A stretch of 64,000 nucleotides of DNA from Xestospongia bergquistia (lineage: Eukaryota; Porifera; Demospongiae; Haplosclerida; Petrosiidae): the NCBI GenBank assembly GCA_963965975.1, contig OZ014411.1, forward strand, positions 3,209,001 to 3,273,000. The letters are read 5' to 3'. Below the pieces are notes generated by a model. That model was not told the origin of the DNA, ran no database searches, and saw nothing but the letters and a program-made list of their open reading frames with translations. The translations under genes were made by a program, and so were the position numbers. Of the stretch, positions 11,700 to 24,231 are shown piece after piece (within the stretch, counting starts at the first letter, position 1; the number at the start of each line of letters is the position of its first letter).

Positions 11700-14600
11700 A
11701 TGGCTCAACCTCAGCACGGCTATAAACCTGTAGTGTTTGGGCAATTGGATGCATTTGACCCAGAGTCAGATAATGTCGTGGCTTACCTTGAGCGTGTGGA
11801 CCTTTTCTTCACCGCAAACGATATAGACCTGACAAGCAAGTCTCAGTGTTCTTAACTGTTGTAGGGAGCAGGAACTACGCTCTAATTAAGAGTCTCACAG
11901 CACCTACCTTGCCACAGGAAAAGTCTTGAGGATCTCAAGACTGTGTTGCTGGCTCACTTCCGACCTAAACCTCTATTGACCGCGGAGCGACTCCGTTTCT
12001 ATCAGCGCAACCAAGCAGCTGGTGAGTCAGTACATGATTTTCTAGCAGACTTAAGACGTCTAGCTATCACTTGTGAATTTGAACATTTTCTCGATCAAGC
12101 CCTTCGCGACCGCTTTGTGTGTGGGTTGAGAGCTGAGGGTATGCAGAAGAGATTGTTAACCGAACCTGATCTCAAAATTGCTCGAGCTCTGGAGCTTGCT
12201 CGGAGTATTGAAGCTGCTGCATCAGAAACAAAGGGATTCAAAGACCCAAGCAGCATTGCAGGCACCTCAGGCAAAGTCCTCAATATTGGAGGAGCCGCCG
12301 CCGCCGTCGTCTCGTCGGGCCAAAAATCCGGCCTATCGTGCGGATCTTCTTTTCATAGATGTGGGCGCCACGACCACGAGGGACGGACATGCAAGTACCG
12401 GCAAGCCAAGTGTCGGCTTTGTGGTAAAATTGGCCACATCTCACCTGTCTGTAGAAGAGGTTCAACAAAGAAAACTCCAGATTATAGAAGTGGAAAGAAA
12501 GGCTGGAAAACAAATGTGGTGAATGAAGATTTAAGGGTTGCTAACACTGATGGTGAGTTAGCAATGCATGCACTTACCATAGGCAAGCCCTCTGTTAAAC
12601 CTATTCAAGTAGATCTAAAGGTCTCTGGTAGGAAGCTGACCTTGGATGTAGACACCGGGGCAGCTGTATCTATCTTATCAGAGAAGATTTTTCAACAGTT
12701 GTTCTCAGGAGTTAAGCTTAAGCCTTCTCCATTGCTACTGAAAACGTATACGGGAGAACGCATGAAGGTATTGGGAACACTGGCTGTTAAAGTGTGTTAT
12801 CTGTCACAAGGCCCATTTGACCTGGAACTGGTAGTTGTTTCTGGTGATGGTCCTTGCCTCATGGGCAGAGACTGGTTACAGGTCATTCGTTTAGACTGGT
12901 CATCAATTGCTGTTGTATCACAAGGAGCCTCAACTAGGGCAGTACAGGCTGTCTTAGACAATTTCCAAGATGTCTTCACCGGTGGGTTAGGAACTATTTA
13001 CCCCTTTAAAGCAACATTGTTTGTTGTCAAAGATGCCAAACCTCGGTTCCCTAGGGCTCGACCTGTTGCTTTTGCCTTGAAGAGTCGCGTAGAGGAAACA
13101 CTTGACCAATTAGAAGCAGATGGTGTTCTGGAAAAGGTTACTCACAGTGATTGGGCAGCACCGATTGTGACTGTTCCCAAAAGAGATGGTAGTATCAGAG
13201 TATGCGGAGACTATAAAGTCACTGTTAATCCAGTGCTAGATGTGGATAAGTACCCACTACCTCGACCAGAGGATATTTTTGCTACTCTCGCTGGTGGTAA
13301 GAGGTTCACTACACTTGATTTGTCTCATGCTTACAATCAACTGATCTTGGATGAAGAGTCCAGGAAGTATGTTGTTATGAACACTCATCGTGGTCTCTAC
13401 CGTTATACCAGACTTCCATTCTGCTCCAGCCCTATTTCAACGTGTTATGGACCAAATCCTCCAAGGAATGGAGAAGGTAACATGTTATTTAGATGATATT
13501 CTGATTACAGGTAAATCTGATGAGGAACACCTAAAGAATTTGTCAGAAGTACTGAAGAGACTTCAGAATCATGGAGTATGTCTCAAGTTAGACAAGTGTC
13601 GCTTTATGGAGGACATTGTTGAATATTTGGGTCACCGAGTGGACTCAAAAGGACTTCATACAACAAATAGCAAGTTGAAAGCTATTGTTGATGCACCTCC
13701 ACCTAGGTATGCACAGGAACTTCGAGCATTTCTAGGACTCCTTAACTACTATAGTCGATTTATACCAAATCGAGCTAATTTGACTCAGCCATTGAACAGT
13801 TTACTGTGTAATGATGCTCGTTGGAAATGGACTAAAGACTATACGAAAGCCTTCCAACACATCAAGGATGTTCTGGTATCTTCCACTTTTGTTACCCATT
13901 ATGATCCTAGTTTACCCTTTAGGTTAGCAGCTGATGGTTCTCCTTACGGCCTCTGAGCTGTAATGTCTCATGTGATAGAGGATGGACAGGAACAACCTAT
14001 TGCCTTTGCATCACGTACGTTGTCTAAGAGTGAACAGAACTTCTCTCAAATAGAGAAAGAAGCTCTGGCACCCAATTTTGGTGTAAAGAAGTTCCATATG
14101 TATCTGTGTGGGCGGACATTTACTTTAGTGACTGACCACAAGCCGCTGACAACAATTTTCGGAGTAGAGAGGAACTCCTTTCTTAGCTGCTGCTCGTCTA
14201 CAGCGTTGATCATTGATCTTGTCAGCATACAGCTACAACATAGAGTATCACCCAACAGAAGCTCATGCTAACGCGAACAGTTTATCCAGATTACCTTTGA
14301 AATCACAGGGAGCCCCTATCACGTCTGATGAACCAGCCGTCTTCAATGTATCACAACTAGAGAGCCTTCCTGTCACTTCACAACAACTTCGAACAGCTAC
14401 TAGAACAGATCCTGTTTTAAGTAAGGTTGTAAGTTATGTTCGATCAGGATGGCCACAAAATTGTACCCCTACTTTACGTCCTTATTGGTCCCGTAGGTTT
14501 GAATTAACAGTAGAGGGAGAATGTCTATTATGGGGCTTACGAGTCATTGTTTCAAAGAAACTCCAAAAGAAATTGTTGGAAGAGCTACATAAAGACCACC

Positions 14601-15694
14601 CAGGCATTAGTCGTATGAAATCTGTTGCAAGAAGTTACATCTGGTGGCCTGGTCTTGATAAAGCAATAGAGGAAGTGGTCAAAAGCTGTACTTCCTGTCA
14701 AGCTGTGAAACATTCTCCAGCTGTTGCTCCAGTACAGCCATGGACATGGCCAAATCAGGCCTGGAAGAGAATACATTTGGATTTTGCTGGTCCCTTCCAA
14801 GGTTCAATGTTCCTTATTGCTCTTAATGCTCATTATAAGTGGCCAGAAGTGTTTGCTATGAAGGAAACTACAGCCATCAAAACCATTGAAATTTTGCGTG
14901 TCATTTTTGGTAGATTCGGACTACCGGAGCAAGTTGTTACAGACAATGGTCCGCAATTTGTATCAGAAGATTTCTCCCACTTTCTGAAATCCAATGGGAT
15001 TAAACACATTCGATGTGCTCCCTATCACCCAGCTTCAAACGGGTTGGCAGAACGATTTGTTCAGTCTCTCAAGACGGCACTTAAATCAACTGTTAACAGT
15101 GGACTATCTTTTCAACATCGTCTCTCAAATTTTCTGTTAAACTACCGTAGTACTCCACATGCTACTACTGGTGTATCTCCTTCATCATTGTTTTTGCATC
15201 GTCACATTCGAACTAGACTGGATTTAATTCGTCCAGACTATCCCTCTCAAATCTTAGCAAAACAAGCTCAGCATGATCGAAGAGCTCAGGAACGAGAATT
15301 CTTTGTAGGACAATCAGTCATGGCTCGTAATATGCGTCTTGGTCCTGATTGGGTACCTGCTGTTGTCATTGAAAGACTAGGACCTCTAACGTATCTAGTC
15401 GAAACAGCTGAACATTTATTATGGAAAAGACATATCGATCTCTTGCGGGAGCTGAAGATGGACAGTCAAACAGAGACTCCACAATCTACAGAATCAGACC
15501 CTTCAGATCTGGATATTCCTTTAGGTCATACCACTCCCATGGGTACACCTCCTGAAGAAATTATTACTCCACCTGAGCCCCCTGGTCAGAACAGGAACCA
15601 AGATATGGTCCCCGAGACTCCCAGATATCCAAGACGTGATCGTCGATCTCCAGATCGGTATGGTCAGTATGTTAGAGTTGTCAAGTATGTTTGA
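11700..15694 (+). pseudogene. Degraded gag-pol of the gypsy element
   Basis: Gag starts at 11700 (MAQPQHGYKP), loses frame near 11840 and 11925, and then reads well from 11943. It has a zinc knuckle CRLCGKIGHISPVC; a preceding knuckle seems to lack its first Cys. Protease has the active motif DTG (12651-12659). Reverse transcriptase has YLDD at 13486-13497, with a small frame-shifting deletion just upstream near 13420. RNase H is interrupted by TGA at 13954-13956 and by another frameshift near 14180. Integrase (about 14560-15300) keeps its His/Cys zinc site (HKDH and CTSC), LDFAGPF, TDNGPQF and AERF. A chromodomain-like ending is not evident; the C-terminus is Pro-rich. Broken as it stands. 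Confidence 0.88.
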
Positions 15695-15710
15695 ACTTAG
15701 TCGGAAGGAG

Positions 15711-15899
15711 TGTAGTATATTGAGACTTATTATGTTGTGTTATCTATGCATTGTAATTATTTGTAATGATTTGTGACGTCATTGATACTTTTCTATATAT
15801 ATATATATTTTGTATTCTGCCATTGTTGTTCAGAGAGAGATTAAAGATATTCAATTCAGTGAAATACCTAAGGTAGTCGTGCTAGACGGAGTTACTACA
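15711..15899 (+). repeat. 3' LTR (complete)
   Basis: A 189-bp LTR begins TGTAGTATATTG and ends GTTACTACA. It contains a (TA)n stretch and directly precedes the right GTTTC target duplication. Confidence 0.9.
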
Positions 15900-15904
15900 G
15901 TTTC

Positions 15905-16538
15905 CTTAAATGCTAAGTCAGTCTCTGATACAGAAAGAGAATAAGTGTTTGACAGTTATTTTGCCAACTATCTGGCTATTAACATAAACATTTAACAAAC
16001 CAGCTTTTGATGAAATACATATTATTGGTATTTTGTAGTAATTAATTATCCACTATCTTATATGATGTGAAACCATTTCGAACTTCTTTAGATAAATTGA
16101 ATATTAATATATTCAGTTTTTGTTCTTTACAAAGTTATATATTTTTGAAATCTATTACAAATGTTGGTGTCTGCTTGTTGATATTTGTTCCATCCTTTGC
16201 CAGCCCATTATTTCTGCAACTCAAACCGATCAAAGTCATGTGCTGCTACATGTGCTGCTAGTAGAAATTTCTAAATTTTTTTATCTTTACAAGGACCTGA
16301 CTACTGTATGCCAAATATGCATATGTCTTGCTACTAAAGAATTGTTGATTAGATTTTGGCCCGTTTTCATTAGTCTGGTGTTTTCCACATGAATGCTACA
16401 ATAGAATATTGTAAGGTATTAGCAAGACTTAGATTTCGCAAGAAGTAAAATGTTTTTTAAGAATGCAGAGGTTCAAATAATCAAGTACATTAAATGAACT
16501 ATGAGGATGACTTTCTACCATTTGTATATTAACAGATT

Positions 16539-16596
<58 letters not shown>

Positions 16597-17090
16597 AGTC
16601 ATGTTCAACGTAGCTTGTTTTGTAATGATAGAGTCACCAGTGATTTGCCTTATGTTTGCCTTAATATACGTATAATAAAAGTTGTCGGCTAACTCACCCA
16701 GTAAATTACATCCACTAATAATTGTATAAACGATCACTAAAATGGATATAGCTGTCTACAGTTGTACTGATCTGTAAAGAAATTGCTTATAAGTAAAGAC
16801 ACACACACACAGAATGCAATAACTTACTTTTGTAACATGTTATCTAGTGAATTTGAGTGTGAGCATAGATAGTATAGTATCTATGGTGTGAGCCTCTTCC
16901 TGTGTGGCAAGCGGCCACCCTCTTCCATCAACAGAATCTTAAATTTACAGAAATGATACATCTCGTGCCGTAGACGCCCACTAACGTAATGCGAGAAGTA
17001 GGTGTCTTAACACAAGACTATTGTTTTGTTATCGGAATTTTAGCCGAAAGGGCGTGCTATAGCCTCTGAATTACGACGGGCTGACTTAAG
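15905..17090. other. Intergenic stretch upstream of copy 3
   Basis: No gene is seen. It holds an (AG)n microsatellite and, at about 16890-17090, a somewhat more GC-rich segment directly before the start of the copy 3 gene that could be its promoter or 5' UTR. No TATA box or other named promoter motif is evident. Confidence 0.5.
16541..16592. repeat. (AG)n microsatellite
   Basis: About 26 uninterrupted AG units. Confidence 0.95.
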
Positions 17091-18018
17091 ATGAACCAAC
17101 TAATACTTTTCCAGCTATCGATGCTACCGGTGATATTGGCTTGTATCAACTCATATGCAAAGCTAGAAAATGAAATTCTTTCAAATGGTGAAAACCTTCA
17201 TAGTCTCATTCGAGCTTTTTATCCACCCAACCAGAATCCTGGTCTGTTCGTAGAAGTCAGATTCTACCTGAACTATACTGATGGTATTGAGCACACTATA
17301 CCTGTTCATCCTGTCTTACTTACAAATAATACAGACATTTATGAAGCTAGTTATATATTTTATTGGGGCTCTTCATCAGTGTTTTTGTTTGGTAATCCCA
17401 AATTTTTGGAAGGCATTACTTTTCGATTTTTAACATTTCCTCACCTTGTTGCTGAAATCGTTATAAAGCCATTTTGTGATAGTCTTGATGAAAACCAAAT
17501 TCTTACAGTTCTGGATGATATTACAATATGGGTAAGACTTTTGTAAGCTTTTACAATCTCATATCATTCGTATCATTGTAACTACATTAACTACATGAAT
17601 GTCAATCGGCAATATATTTTAGTCAAGAAAAAAGTGTGATTTTTAACATTAATTAATACAATATTAACTACTTTTCACTACCTTATGCTTTTTTAATTGT
17701 CATTTAAATATAGAATCAACTTTTTAACAAGCTTACAATAAGCAACTAAACTGCCATGACACAGCATTTATCTGAACTATTACAGAAATTCATGCAATTT
17801 TGTAGCATCTCATAGTGTCTTATATATAAATGACATATATAGAGACAATAGCCATATTTAAATATGTGAATTGTAAGCTGTTTTCTTATATTTAATCTTT
17901 AATCTGTTTGCATTATGTAGAATGTATGGTGCATCTGTTTTGCTCAAATCATAAATTTAGTGTGCTAATTAATATTTTAAAAATCAAAGAATAATGTGTT
18001 TATGTTTATAATGTGCAT

Positions 18019-18068
<50 letters not shown>

Positions 18069-19103
18069 ATATATATATACACCTCACTATTTATGATTAT
18101 AATATACTCATTTATTTCTTATTGGATATTGAACTCTGATATCTGTTTTCCTATGTACTTGTAGTTAAAATCCTATGCAGTCCAACAAAGCAGAAGTCTT
18201 GATTCAACTTTTCAAGGATACAGTCAATATGTTAAAAATGGTCAAGGCATTGTCCTATCACTACCAGACATATTATTATATATATTAATGATGGTTGGTG
18301 CGATGGGTTTGTTTGAAGTACTTGGTCAAGTGTTAGCTAGTGCACTACTTTGGAATTATCACGATATGTTGTGTGAAAATCTTAATAATGATAATTGCAA
18401 TAGACGACTAGATAATAATAGCATTTTCTGGTCTATTGTAATTTGTTTATTTATTAGCGAATTGATACTAATAGGTTTGGGACTAAATTTTTGTTCCGAT
18501 GGTTTTCAAACTAGTGGCATCCAAAAGATTTTGTTTATAGTTTCCTTCGTTGTATTGGTGGGTTTTCTACTTTATGATATTGCAATAGCTTTATTTTTTG
18601 CTAGAAAAATGAAAATGATTAATCTTCCAAAACCTTTCTTGATAATTAGAGAGGGAAGTAAGTGTAATGAATACTTTACTCACACAATGCAGTTTTTAGC
18701 AATATTTCTATTTATGCTCTCAGCTCTACTTCTTCCTATTTTCATGTTTGGACTGATCTTGGGACTTTTAGTTAATGCATTGCGTATATTTTCAATGGTA
18801 GTTGTGACGATAACAATTGTCATAGTATTCGTATCGTGTCTTGCATATGCATTTGACCAGTATGACACATCACAGAGATTTAAGAGCTATGTCCGTTTTA
18901 TAGCACAGGTGATAATTTTAATTATGCTTTGTTTGTTTATTGTCATGTTCAGTACTACATACCTTAATGTCATTCTTTTTGCTGGCCCTGATAAAACTGG
19001 AGTAATAAATCAAGTAGCTCAACTTTTTCCAGCTCTTTTACTTGCTCTGATTATTTGGATCATAAAGAAGCAGTATCGCCATTTCCAAAATGTTCCATGC
19101 TAG
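17091..19103 (+). CDS. Multi-membrane family protein, copy 3 (two exons)
   Basis: Exon 1 is 17091-17531 and exon 2 is 18165-19103, joined in phase 0 for about 459 residues. The protein closely resembles copy 2: signal peptide ending near ILACINS, an ectodomain with LIRAFYPPNQNPGLF and two conserved Cys, then about seven membrane segments with basic cytoplasmic loops (ARKMKMINLP). The 634-bp intron shares its 3' half with the copy 2 intron but lacks more than 1 kb of repeat-bearing sequence. The C-terminus stops soon after the last membrane segment, losing the short tail of copy 2. The intact MACPF gene lies downstream in convergent orientation, now 5.1 kb away because of retroelement insertions. 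Function unknown. Confidence 0.8.
18022..18081. repeat. (TA)n microsatellite within the intron
   Basis: A TA run with a few TG interruptions, 85 bp upstream of the exon 2 acceptor of copy 3. Confidence 0.9.
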
Positions 19104-19371
19104 TATGATAATTAAAATACATTATTGTGCTGCATAAACTTCGTATTTTCATTATTAAAGTATATATACACAGTATAGATTGGTATTATACTAATTTCTG
19201 TAAAGAGTTATTAAATTGATCCTTTTTGTTTCACATTTATAATCTTGCATGATGTATGGCTTTTTACTAATACAATTTAATTAATTCTAAGTCGTAGTTG
19301 GATCTGTAATGTTTATTTCATTTCACAATGTAATGATGTACTTGTTAAATGTCATCTATTTTATTATATTG

Positions 19372-19535
19372 TGATGGACCACATCTGACTTAATTTATAG
19401 CATAACACTAGCAGTACAATATAAAGTATTTTTAATATAATAAATTATATAGTTTTTAATATTTATTGCCAGTTTGTCATTGTGTCAGAGCCATACATTT
19501 CTATAGTAATGCACTGTTTAAAGAGCCAATGTATA
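19372..19535. repeat. Left direct repeat flanking the gypsy remnants (LTR-like)
   Basis: It matches 23660-23820 in the same orientation, sharing ACTAGCAGTACAATA, GTCAGAGCCATACA and GCACTGTTTAAAGAGCCAAT. The pair brackets the gypsy remnants, so these may be LTR remains of one element. The two copies have diverged, which suggests age. Confidence 0.55.
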
Positions 19536-19539
19536 TCCT

Positions 19540-20790
19540 CTTATTTTACACATTAATTTCAATTAAGTTTAAATTTTTTTTATACAATAATATAAAAAGA
19601 AATAACACAAGGAAGAGATAACACGACAAAAAATGTAAACATATGGAGCAATAACCACTGAGTATGCTCATAATATCTAATAAAGGTATTAATGGAAAAC
19701 AAAACATAATGCATAAATCAATACACTACATTCCTCCACACTTAAATTAACAGAGAGTAAAAGTACCTGTCTGGAAGTTTTCGATTATGTGTAGGATCAC
19801 GTGAATTAAATGAAGATGACTATCGAGTATCAGATGCTGTAGAAGTTGAGTTGGTTACAGAATTGAAATGTGGAACAATAACACCAGTAGTGGCTGATGC
19901 AAAAGAATCTTCAGCAGGTGGTAAAAGTTTAAGTGCATTGTCATCATTTAGCTTAGAAGTTGTATTGCCAGAAACTGCATTAGGCTAAGTAGTCTCTGTT
20001 GGAACTTTAGGCTGATCAATATGGCACTCAATATGGTGTTTTGATGTGACAATTCAGAAATAGGATGCTTGGAGGCACTCCTGTAACAGCATGAGGTGTT
20101 TAATGATACTCTAGGAAAAACCTGGACAACTTGTGCTGATTAGACCTTTTATCTTTCCTTCATTTAGGTATATCAGATAATTTTAGACAAAATACAGTCA
20201 ACAGATGCCAGTTGTTTAGCAGTCAGAGGTAAGGCTTCTAGTTGACCCGAATTGAAAACTTTATCAAAACAGACACCCCCAATTTTCTTATTAGGTAGTC
20301 TCTGATATGCTTGATCGATTTTTGAAAAGATTGTACCACTTGAGAGTGTAGCAAACAGACCAACTGGCCTAGGTAAAGGATGTTTTTCAATTTCAAGAGA
20401 GGGGTTTGTTGTCACTTTATAGTCACCACAAATTCTAAGTTTCCCATCTTTTTTTGGATCAGCCACAATATCCACTGTCCAACCACAGTAGCTAACTTGG
20501 GTTATGATGCTGCCATCCTCCAATCGATGTAACTCCTGTTCATTACTCAGGCCAAAAGGCATGGGCTTTTACAAATGGAAGTTGGACTTTGATCCAGGCT
20601 TGAGATCCAATTTAGTGAAGAAGGTCTTCATTGTACCTATGTTGTTATCAAAGACTGAAGAGTACTTACTAAGCAACAAATCTAGCTCCATTTGATTACT
20701 TGAAGTGCGAAAAAGCTTAACAGAACTCCAGTTAAAGTGAAGATATGGTAAACAATTTCATCCAATTAGACCCTTTTATCACAAGAAGAT
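19540..20790 (-). mobile_element. Ty3/gypsy remnant, minus strand, internally deleted
   Basis: Read on the minus strand, 20790-20180 encodes a pre-reverse-transcriptase and RT fragment (KKDGKLRICGDYKV, HPLPRP). It jumps directly to a piece resembling the linker after RNase H (QLEALPLTAKQL), so RT motifs including YLDD and RNase H are deleted. Around 19760 the end of pol is recognisable (HNRKLPDRY). A purine tract and a TGTAGTGTATTG LTR start follow near 19733. It is closely related to the element at 11522 but inactive. Confidence 0.7.
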
Positions 20791-20959
20791 CAAGCTTAAA
20801 TTTCTGATGAAATACTGGTTGAGGAGTTTGACATAAATTGACCTAGTCTCTATACTTGCATCGAATGGAAATACAGAACTGTGAAGAGCCATTGGGAGTG
20901 ATTTTTCATATCGTCGCCTACTGTGATATACACAACAATAACTGTACTTAATTACATAA

Positions 20960-23540
20960 ATAGATAACTAAATGCCTTACATAGTAAGTTTGAGGATGCA
21001 TTTGGAGATGATATGGGCGAGTGAAGGAATTCCAAGATACCTTAGAACTGAAGCAAGGGGTGGTACCCAAATTTTTTTGGCCAAGATCTGTTCTTTTACT
21101 CTGAATGCGATAGACGTCTAGTGGATGCTGGCATATTAAGGAAAGTTAAGCCCAGTCTTTGGGCGACACCCATCATCCCTGTCATCAGAAATGACGGTAG
21201 ACCCGTCTTTGTGGAGATTATAAAGTCACAGTAAATCAGTCCCTAGAAATAGACCAACATCCCTTGCCAAAACCAGAGGAGTGTTTGCTACTTTGACAGA
21301 AGGGAAACTGTTTTCAAAGATCGTCATGACACAGGCATATCAGTAGATTGTATTGGATAATGAATCACAGAAACTGGTAACTATAGATACACATCCTGTA
21401 CTATATACTCGTACTTATGCTTGTATGCAAGATTACCCTTTGGGATCGCGGCTGCCCCAGCCATCTTTCAAAGAGCCATGGACTCTTTGCTTCAAGGCAT
21501 CCATAACGTTGTATGCTATCTAGACAATATCTTGATTACTGGAAAGACAAGATCAGAACATCTACAAATCTCAAAGAAGTACTTAGATGGCTGAAGTTTC
21601 ACAATCTTAGTACTGAACGTGCTAAATGTCTATTCCTCCAAAAATCAGTAGAGTATCTCGATTATTCTGTCAACACAGAGGGGTTGCATCCCATGACAGG
21701 CAAGTTAGCAGCTATAGTACAAGCACCTTGATCAAAAAATTTTAGTACACTCCGATCATTTATAGATTAGTTAAACTACTATGGCAAAGTTATTGCTAAT
21801 CTGTCAACCTCAATTCACCCTCTTAACCATTTGCTAAAAGCTGATTCTCTGTGGAGATGGTCTCAGGAGTGTGAACAGACATTTGTAAAACTGAAGAAAG
21901 CTTTGTCATCAACAGAAGTAATTGTTCATTATAATCTGGACTATCCTCTCAAGTGAGTTCAATTATGCCCAAATTGAGAAGGAGGCAATTAGCCTTAATC
22001 TATGGTATTCATAAGTTCCACCAGTATTTGTATGGGCAGAGATTTACATTGGTTACAGAACATAAACCTCTTACTGTTATTTTAGGACCGAAGAAGTCAA
22101 TTCCTCCATTAGCTGCTGCATGTCTGCAGAGATAGGCAGTTCTTCTGTCAGCATTTCAGTATGATATTCAATTTTGCCCAACCAAAGAACACTGCAACGC
22201 TGATGGATTATCTCACCTTCCTAGACCCGAGACAGTTCCCATAGATAGAGATGGTGTAGCTTTTAATGTCAGCCAAATGGAATCTCTTCTTATTTCCGTG
22301 AGTCAATTAAGACAAAGTACCCTTACAGACCCCAAGTTGAGTAAAGTGTGTCATTTTGCTAAATTGGGATGGCTAAACAATATCCTGTATACTTGAAACT
22401 GTTTACCAATCGACAGCAGGAGCTAACAATAGAAGGAGATTGTTATGGGATATGAGAGTTGTAGTCCCAGAGAAATTGAGTAAAAGAGTATTGAATGATT
22501 TGTACTTAACACTCTCTGGTATGTCACAGATGAAAGCAATAGCCAGAAGCCATGTATGATGGCCTGGTTTGGATAAATCTTTTGAGGACCTTGTAAAGAC
22601 ATGTTCTTCCTGTCAACAGCTAAATCTCCATTGCACCCATGGGAGTGTGGCCGGCTCACCCTTGGCAACGATTACATCTAGTCTTCGCAGGCCCATTTCT
22701 TGAAAAAATGTGTCTCTTGGTAATTGACGCACACAATAAATGGCCTGAGGTATTTATTATGACTTCTGCTACTCCATCCAAGACTATTGAACTCTTATGT
22801 ACATTGTTTTCATCCTATTTTTTACCAGGGCAGATAGTCACAGATAATGGCTCTCAATTCATTTCTGATCAGTTTCAAGAATTCTTGCAAAATAATGGTC
22901 TCAAGCACATACGTTTGTCCCTATATCATCCCTCTTCAACGGACAAATCGAATGATCTGTTTAAACATTTTAAAGAGCCATGATGGTTAATACCAAAGTT
23001 GGACAATCACTTAGTTATAGATTAGCCCAATTTTACTCTCTTACCGTTGTACTCCACATAGCACCACTGGTGTGCCTCCTGCTGAGTTATTTTTTAAATG
23101 TACCTTGAGAACAAGACTTGACATAATGAAACCAGATGTTAGTAAGGTAGTGACTCAAAATCAAGCTAAGCAGAAAAATAATTACGATGGTTGAACTAAG
23201 CTTAGGGAGCTTCAGCTGGGAAATAATCTCCTTGTTAAAAATTTTCGTCAAGGCTCCAAGTGGATAGCAAGCAAGTACAGTGAAAGAGAAAGTATGTCCC
23301 TTGTCCTACATGATTGGAGTACCTAATGGTATGGTGAGGAAACGTCATATTGATCACATTTGGGAAGGAGGAAGGAGTGAATTGGAACCTCGAATTGAAC
23401 CTCGTAGTCAACAGGATGTTCGTTCAAAAGAACAAACTTATAGTGAACAAAAGTCATTTAAATTACCCAAAGAGACACTTACCTCTCATTATCCTATTCA
23501 TAGTAGAAAACCTTCCTGTTGGTTAATGGACTCATAACTT
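20960..23540 (+). mobile_element. Ty3/gypsy remnant, plus strand, heavily decayed
   Basis: Pieces of RT (about 21000-21720), RNase H (about 21950-22140) and integrase (about 22470-23000) occur in order but in changing frames with many stops. The RT box reads YLDN instead of YLDD (about 21516), and the integrase motif reads LVFAGPF where the intact family has LDFAGPF. Catalytic residues are therefore lost as well as frames. No gag is found. The opposite-strand remnant abuts it on the left, so one probably inserted into the other. Confidence 0.8.
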
Positions 23541-23608
23541 GTGTTTTTCTTTTCTTTTTGTAAGCATTAATATTGTCATTGTTGTGGAAGAATTTAGTGT
23601 AAGGGAAT

Positions 23609-23820
23609 ATGTGGTATCTTATGTTTATGTATTTGTACATGCTCAGTTGGCTAGTGGGCCACGTTGATGTTTTATATACACAGTAACATAATACTAGCAG
23701 TACAATAAAAAATAATTTTTAACATAAAAAATTATGTAGTATTTAATATTTATTGTCACTTTGTTATTTTGTCAGAGCCATACAATTCTAAAGTAATGCA
23801 CTGTTTAAAGAGCCAATAAA
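23609..23820 (+). repeat. Right LTR-like repeat of the gypsy remnants
   Basis: It starts TGTGGTATCTTATG after a purine-rich AAGGGAATA, in the position of a 3' LTR for the plus-strand remnant. From about 23660 it matches 19372-19535 in direct orientation. Host flank resumes downstream. Confidence 0.5.
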
Positions 23821-24231
23821 TATATATTTTGATCACTGGGTTTTTTGAACCATATATACAATATTCATTTGTCAATAGTTATTAAGTAGATTGATCTGGT
23901 TTTTGAGATCATAACAAAATGAATTCAAGAACACGTTATAGTTAAATGAGAAAAATGTCTTGTACTTTCTAGATTGCAGTATTGCTGGTAGTCATGATCA
24001 TAAAATCAATGCATGTATTTATATTATGTATTTACTATCTACATTTATTTGAGTCATAGTTATGACAATTTATCTCTCTGATATCCATTTTTCTCTTAAT
24101 TTTCATTAAAGAAAGCACAGAATGTAGGGTGACTATAACAATATAGCTATATAGGTCCTGCTATAGGAGAATTTTATTATGAAAAATCAATAAAATTATC
24201 ATTTATCTGAGTAGTCTTTTTATACATTGCA
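23821..24231. other. 3' flank of the MACPF gene
   Basis: No gene is seen. From about 24143 it matches the flank of the MACPF pseudogene near 9420, so the retroelement insertion ends somewhere before this point. Confidence 0.5.

Larger units (their letters stand above)
11522..15899 (+). mobile_element. Ty3/gypsy LTR retrotransposon, degraded
   Basis: The element is bounded by TGTAGTA at the left and TACTACA at the right, with a perfect 5-bp target duplication GTTTC (11517-11521 and 15900-15904). The internal order is gag, protease, reverse transcriptase, RNase H, integrase, as in Ty3/gypsy. A purine tract GGAAGGAG precedes the 3' LTR. The LTRs are nearly identical where they overlap, so insertion is recent. 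However, the 5' LTR lacks its last 30 or so bases and I see no primer-binding site. Pol carries frameshifts and a stop, so this copy is not autonomous. Confidence 0.92.

Noticed and set aside
11835..14190. Programmed frameshifting in the gypsy gag-pol
   Set aside because: The breaks occur at several unrelated places, in both directions, together with a stop and a small deletion inside RT. This fits decay, not a single gag-pol recoding site.
16067..16392. Two overlapping plus-strand frames of 64 and 90 codons
   Set aside because: Hydrophobic residues reflect T-rich sequence; no signal-peptide exon, splice support or paralogue.
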